From NCBI GenBank assembly GCA_003023535.1, contig PXSC01000171.1, positions 1-7,560 on the forward strand: a stretch of DNA of 7,560 nt, written 5' to 3'. Below the pieces are notes generated by a model. That model was not told where the DNA came from, ran no database searches, and was given only the letters and a program-made list of their open reading frames with translations. The stretch comes from Halobacteriales archaeon QS_9_70_65. GTDB taxonomy: Archaea > Halobacteriota > Halobacteria > Halobacteriales > Haloarculaceae. Shown piece after piece: positions 5,165 through 7,560 of this stretch. The translations under genes and the position numbers were made by a program. How positions within the stretch are numbered: the stretch's first letter is position 1; each line of letters starts with the position of its first letter.

Positions 5165-6196
5165 TCAGACCCGGACGAGTCCGAACACGCCGGCGGTCTC
5201 GCCGACGACCCATCCGAGGAAGACGAGGTAGGCGGCCAGCAGGGAGTACGATTCGGCCGTCGTCAGGGTCAGGTCGGTCCGGAGCACCGTGAACAGGAGA
5301 ATCGTGGCGACCGTCAGGACGCCCATCATGGGTGCGGCGACGGTGAACGAAACCGGGGCACTCCCGGCGATGAGGACACCGACCGGGATGGCCACCAGCA
5401 GATCGAACGTGTTCGACCCGAGGACGTTCCCCAGGCTCGTGACGCCCTTGCCGCCGCGTGCCGCCCGGACGCTGACGACGGCGTCGGGGAGGCTGGTCGC
5501 GGCGGCGATGAGGGTCACGCCGGCGAGGAACTCCGGAATCCCGAACGTCTCGTTCAGCCCCTCGACCGCCCCGACGAGCAGCTCGACGGCGACGAGGATG
5601 GCGAGTAACCCGGCGGCGAGTCGCCCCCACTCGCGGAGCACGTCGAGTTCTTCGCCGCCGCCGGCCTCGTGGTCGCCGACGTCCTGCCACTGGATGAATA
5701 GATAGAGGCCGTACAACAGCAGCGGGATGGCCGCGAGCGGACGGGTCACGCTCCCGTCGAGTGCCGTCCCACCCGCCACGGGGAAGTAGATGACCGCGAA
5801 CGCGAACGTGATCACCAGCGCCGAGACGGCGAGCATGTAGAACTGCGCTTCCTTGTAGACGATCGCGCGGTTGGCGTCCAGCGGATCCTCGGTCATGATT
5901 CCGGACAGCGCCGGGATGACGAGAATGTTGAAGACCGCCGACCCGACGACGGCACCCACCCCCATCCCGAAGGAACCGGACAGGGCGGTGATGACGACGC
6001 TCGCCAGCTCCGGGAAGCTGGAGCCGACGGCGACGACGATCGAGCCCTGGACCACCGCAGGCAGCCCGTAGTACGCCGACAGTCCCTCGGCGGCGTCCTC
6101 GAGCCACCCGCTGCCGACCCATATCAGCCCGGTAGCGGCGAGGATGGCGATCACCTGGACCGCCGTCGAATCGGGGAGGAACCCACTGAGGACCAT
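5165..6196 (-). CDS. Na+/Ca2+ antiporter, CaCA superfamily
   Basis: A 343-residue integral membrane protein that exchanges Ca2+ for Na+ (or H+) across the cytoplasmic membrane. It has the two inverted Na_Ca_ex halves. The alpha-1 repeat is VAVGSSFPELASVVITALSG with GSAVFNIL (Glu63, Asn90). The alpha-2 repeat is IAAATSLPDAVVSVRAARGG with GNVLGSNTFDLL (Asp238, Asp265). Between them is an acidic hydrophilic loop (about 171-190, DVGDHEAGGGEELDVLREWG). Helices are predicted throughout, starting at about 13-30. The alpha-2 acidic ligand is Asp rather than the Glu of the archaeal structural model NCX_Mj, as in animal exchangers; this is likely still functional. Length fits a 10-helix exchanger. Start at 6196 is supported by a TTAA-containing TATA-like element 26 bases upstream. 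It lies 48 bases after the NYN gene on the same strand but appears to have its own promoter. The frame is intact. Confidence 0.92.
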   Translation of the reverse strand: MVLSGFLPDSTAVQVIAILAATGLIWVGSGWLEDAAEGLSAYYGLPAVVQGSIVVAVGSSFPELASVVITALSGSFGMGVGAVVGSAVFNILVIPALSGIMTEDPLDANRAIVYKEAQFYMLAVSALVITFAFAVIYFPVAGGTALDGSVTRPLAAIPLLLYGLYLFIQWQDVGDHEAGGGEELDVLREWGRLAAGLLAILVAVELLVGAVEGLNETFGIPEFLAGVTLIAAATSLPDAVVSVRAARGGKGVTSLGNVLGSNTFDLLVAIPVGVLIAGSAPVSFTVAAPMMGVLTVATILLFTVLRTDLTLTTAESYSLLAAYLVFLGWVVGETAGVFGLVRV

Positions 6197-6218
6197 ACGG
6201 TCGGCACCGTCGCCGATG

Positions 6219-6226
6219 ACTTAACG
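6219..6226 (-). promoter_or_regulatory. TATA element for the antiporter gene
   Basis: The minus strand reads GTTAAGTC here, with the TTAA core at 6221-6224 centred 26 bases upstream of the ATG at 6196. It lies in the short gap after the NYN gene, so the antiporter is probably transcribed independently as a leaderless message. Confidence 0.55.
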
Positions 6227-6244
6227 ATTGCCGGCTGCGGTCGG

Positions 6245-6685
6245 TCAACCGAGGGTTATCTCGTCGTTGGCGGCGTTGCGGAGGGCGTCGGACCGGCCGT
6301 GGGTGCCGGGGGCGACGGCGACCGTCCGGAGCCCCCGCTTGGCGGCCGTCTCGACGACCGGCTTGAAGTCGGTGTCCCGGGAGACGACGACGAGGGTGTC
6401 CACCTGGCCGGCGGTGGCGGCCTCGACGGCGTCGACGGCCAGCCGCACGTCGACGTCGCCGCTCGTCGTCACCACCTCGAAGCCGCGGGCCTCGGCGGCC
6501 TGGATCAGCCCCGGGCTGGCGTTCTCGTCGACGTAGACCCGGGCGACGGCGACGGACCCCTCCTCGCGGGCGATGGCCCGCAGCTCGTCGAGGTCGACGT
6601 CGAACTCCGCGCGGAAGACGTTCGGCCCGTCGACGAAGATGCCGACGCGGGCCGAATCCGACCGGAGCCCGTCGAGCAATCCCAT
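6245..6685 (-). CDS. NYN domain protein, predicted PIN-like ribonuclease (TIGR00288/COG1432 type)
   Basis: A 146-residue single-domain protein with the PIN-like NYN fold, predicted to cleave RNA with divalent metal. The conserved acidic sites are visible: IFVDGPNVF (Asp19, Asn22) at the end of the first strand, SGDVDVRLAVDAVEA (Asp77, Asp79, Asp85) and VVSRDTDFKPVV (Asp104, Asp106). FRAEFDVDLDELRAIAREEG after the first motif is typical of the archaeal subfamily. The C-terminus (SDALRNAANDEITLG) matches the family's closing helix and strand. It has no signal peptide, membrane segment or extra domain, so it is a stand-alone cytosolic protein. RNA or DNA processing is an inference from the family; no substrate is known to me. 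It diverges from gcvT across 80 bases. A TATA-like element sits 26 bases upstream of the start. Confidence 0.92.
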   Translation of the reverse strand: MGLLDGLRSDSARVGIFVDGPNVFRAEFDVDLDELRAIAREEGSVAVARVYVDENASPGLIQAAEARGFEVVTTSGDVDVRLAVDAVEAATAGQVDTLVVVSRDTDFKPVVETAAKRGLRTVAVAPGTHGRSDALRNAANDEITLG

Positions 6686-6708
6686 GATAACCCTCGGCGG
6701 GCGGCGGG

Positions 6709-6714
6709 CAAATC
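6709..6714 (-). promoter_or_regulatory. Candidate TATA element for the NYN gene
   Basis: On the minus strand this reads GATTTG, centred about 26 bases upstream of the ATG at 6685. It is the only A/T-rich patch on this side of the divergent gap. Confidence 0.45.
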
Positions 6715-6735
6715 GCTGACGGTCGGGACCGAAGG

Positions 6736-6743
6736 CCTTACTC
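6736..6743 (+). promoter_or_regulatory. Candidate TATA element for gcvT
   Basis: CCTTACTC is centred about 27 bases upstream of the gcvT ATG at 6766, fitting a leaderless promoter. With the NYN element it makes this 80-base gap a divergent promoter pair. Confidence 0.45.
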
Positions 6744-6765
6744 TCCGGGCCCCGACCGTCCGGAC

Positions 6766-7560
6766 ATGTCGCTCAGGACGCCGCCGCTGTCGGCGGCCCA
6801 CGCCGAGGCGGGCGCGACGTCGACCGAGTTCGGCGGCTGGGAGATGCCCGTCGAGTTCGACTCCATCCGGACCGAACACGAGGCCGTCCGGACCGCCGTC
6901 GGCAGGTTCGACGTCTCGCACATGAGTCAGGTGACCGTGTCCGGCCCCGACGCGACCGAGCTGATGGACCGGCTGACGACGAACGACGTCGGCGCCCTCG
7001 AGCCGGGCGACGCCTTGTACGCGGCGGTCACCGACGAGTCGGGCCACATGCTCGACGACACGGTGATCTACCGGCGGCCGGAGGCCGACGGCTACCTCTT
7101 CGTGCCGAACGCCGGCCACGACGCCGAGATGGTCGACCGCTGGACCGCCTTCGCCGACCGGTGGGGGCTGGCGGCGACCGTCGAAAACCGCACCGACGAC
7201 TACGGGATGGTCGCCGTCCAGGGCCCCGAGGCGGTCGACCTGCTGGCCGAGCACTGCGAGGCGCCGGGCGACGTCGGACGGTTCTCGGTCGCGCCGCGGA
7301 CCGTCGCGGGTGCCGACTGCCTGCTGGCCCGGACGGGCTACACCGGCGAGGACGGCGTCGAGCTGCTGGTCGACGCCGACGACGTCGGCGCCGTCTGGGA
7401 CGCCCTCGACTGCCAGCCGTGCGGGCTCGGCGCCCGCGACACGCTCCGGCTGGAGGCGGGCTTTCTGCTGTCCGGCCAGGACTTCGACCCCGAGACGAAC
7501 CCGCGGACGCCGTTCGAGGCGGGCATCGACTTCGTGGTCGACCTCGACACGGAGTTCGTC
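6766..7560 (+). CDS. gcvT: Glycine cleavage system aminomethyltransferase (T protein), N-terminal 265 residues, cut by window edge
   Basis: The T protein takes the aminomethyl group from the lipoyl arm of the H protein and, with tetrahydrofolate, releases ammonia and makes 5,10-methylene-THF. The frame runs unbroken from ATG 6766 through 265 codons to the right edge, out of about 360-370 in the full protein. Recognisable blocks are EFGGWEMPVEFDSIRTEHEA (about 21-40), GRFDVSHMSQ (46-55), LMDRLTTNDV, ESGHMLDDTVIYRRP (the catalytic Asp region near 97-98), YLFVPNAGHD, VAVQGPEAVDLL, LLARTGYTGEDGVELL, and CGLGARDTLRLEAGFLLSGQ. The last two are the folate-barrel signature. Start 6766 is supported by family length at the N-terminus and a TATA-like element upstream. 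Haloarchaea usually keep gcvH and gcvP nearby; these would lie beyond the window. No disruption is seen in this frame. Confidence 0.96.
   Translation, partial: MSLRTPPLSAAHAEAGATSTEFGGWEMPVEFDSIRTEHEAVRTAVGRFDVSHMSQVTVSGPDATELMDRLTTNDVGALEPGDALYAAVTDESGHMLDDTVIYRRPEADGYLFVPNAGHDAEMVDRWTAFADRWGLAATVENRTDDYGMVAVQGPEAVDLLAEHCEAPGDVGRFSVAPRTVAGADCLLARTGYTGEDGVELLVDADDVGAVWDALDCQPCGLGARDTLRLEAGFLLSGQDFDPETNPRTPFEAGIDFVVDLDTEFV

Noticed and set aside
4134..6248. Reading the TatD-like gene as the end of a 704-codon fusion protein.
   Set aside because: Only the part after about 4945 resembles a protein family. The upstream part is an out-of-frame shadow of the antiporter and the gap; promoter spacing puts the start at 4972.
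5165..6685. A defence or toxin-antitoxin module formed by the NYN nuclease and the antiporter.
   Set aside because: Both are common conserved haloarchaeal genes, each with its own candidate promoter; the NYN protein is the stand-alone archaeal type and there is no partner antitoxin or mobile context.
1..7560. CRISPR arrays, tRNA or rRNA genes, insertion sequences, integrase or attachment sites.
   Set aside because: I looked on both strands and saw no regularly spaced repeats, tRNA-like folds, terminal inverted repeats, transposase motifs or compositional break.

Overview
The window reads as ordinary chromosome from a haloarchaeon. The DNA is very GC-rich with strong G/C at third codon positions, the proteins are acidic, and there is an archaeal/eukaryotic-type ribosomal protein (S8e). 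Many starts have a TATA-like element about 26-30 bases upstream and no Shine-Dalgarno sequence, which is the haloarchaeal leaderless pattern. I see no rRNA, tRNA, CRISPR array, insertion sequence or phage gene.

Layout, left to right. A cupin-protein gene (minus, cut by the left edge) diverges from rps8e (plus, 229-597). A helix-turn-helix regulator (minus, 575-1261) converges on rps8e. A small unrecognised ORF follows (plus, 1350-1634). Next is a plus-strand operon: two paralogous DUF457/YdjM-type membrane 'metal-dependent hydrolase' genes (1681-2325, and 2325-2941 with a frameshift), then a GNAT acetyltransferase (2942-3442). Convergent to it, on the minus strand, are a haloarchaeal membrane protein (3507-4088), a TatD-like/amidohydrolase-fold enzyme (4134-4972, frameshifted at its N-terminus), a CaCA-type Na+/Ca2+ antiporter (5165-6196) and a NYN-domain predicted nuclease (6245-6685). 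Divergent from the last is gcvT, the glycine-cleavage aminomethyltransferase (plus, from 6766, cut by the right edge).

The genes are mostly unrelated housekeeping or conserved-hypothetical units. The clearest functional linkage is the translationally coupled hydrolase pair plus GNAT.

The most notable signal is three disrupted reading frames in about 4.4 kb. The regulator has lost a C-terminal segment. The second hydrolase lacks a stretch that its sister gene predicts to be exactly 22 bases. The TatD-like gene carries a 2-base TC/GA duplication just before its HxH metal motif. Each lesion sits in short repetitive sequence, so either local gene decay or indel/repeat-collapse errors in the assembly could explain them. 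A second signal is that the first hydrolase has lost five of the six histidines its sister keeps in a gap-free alignment. I did not find a convincing new defence or mobile system.
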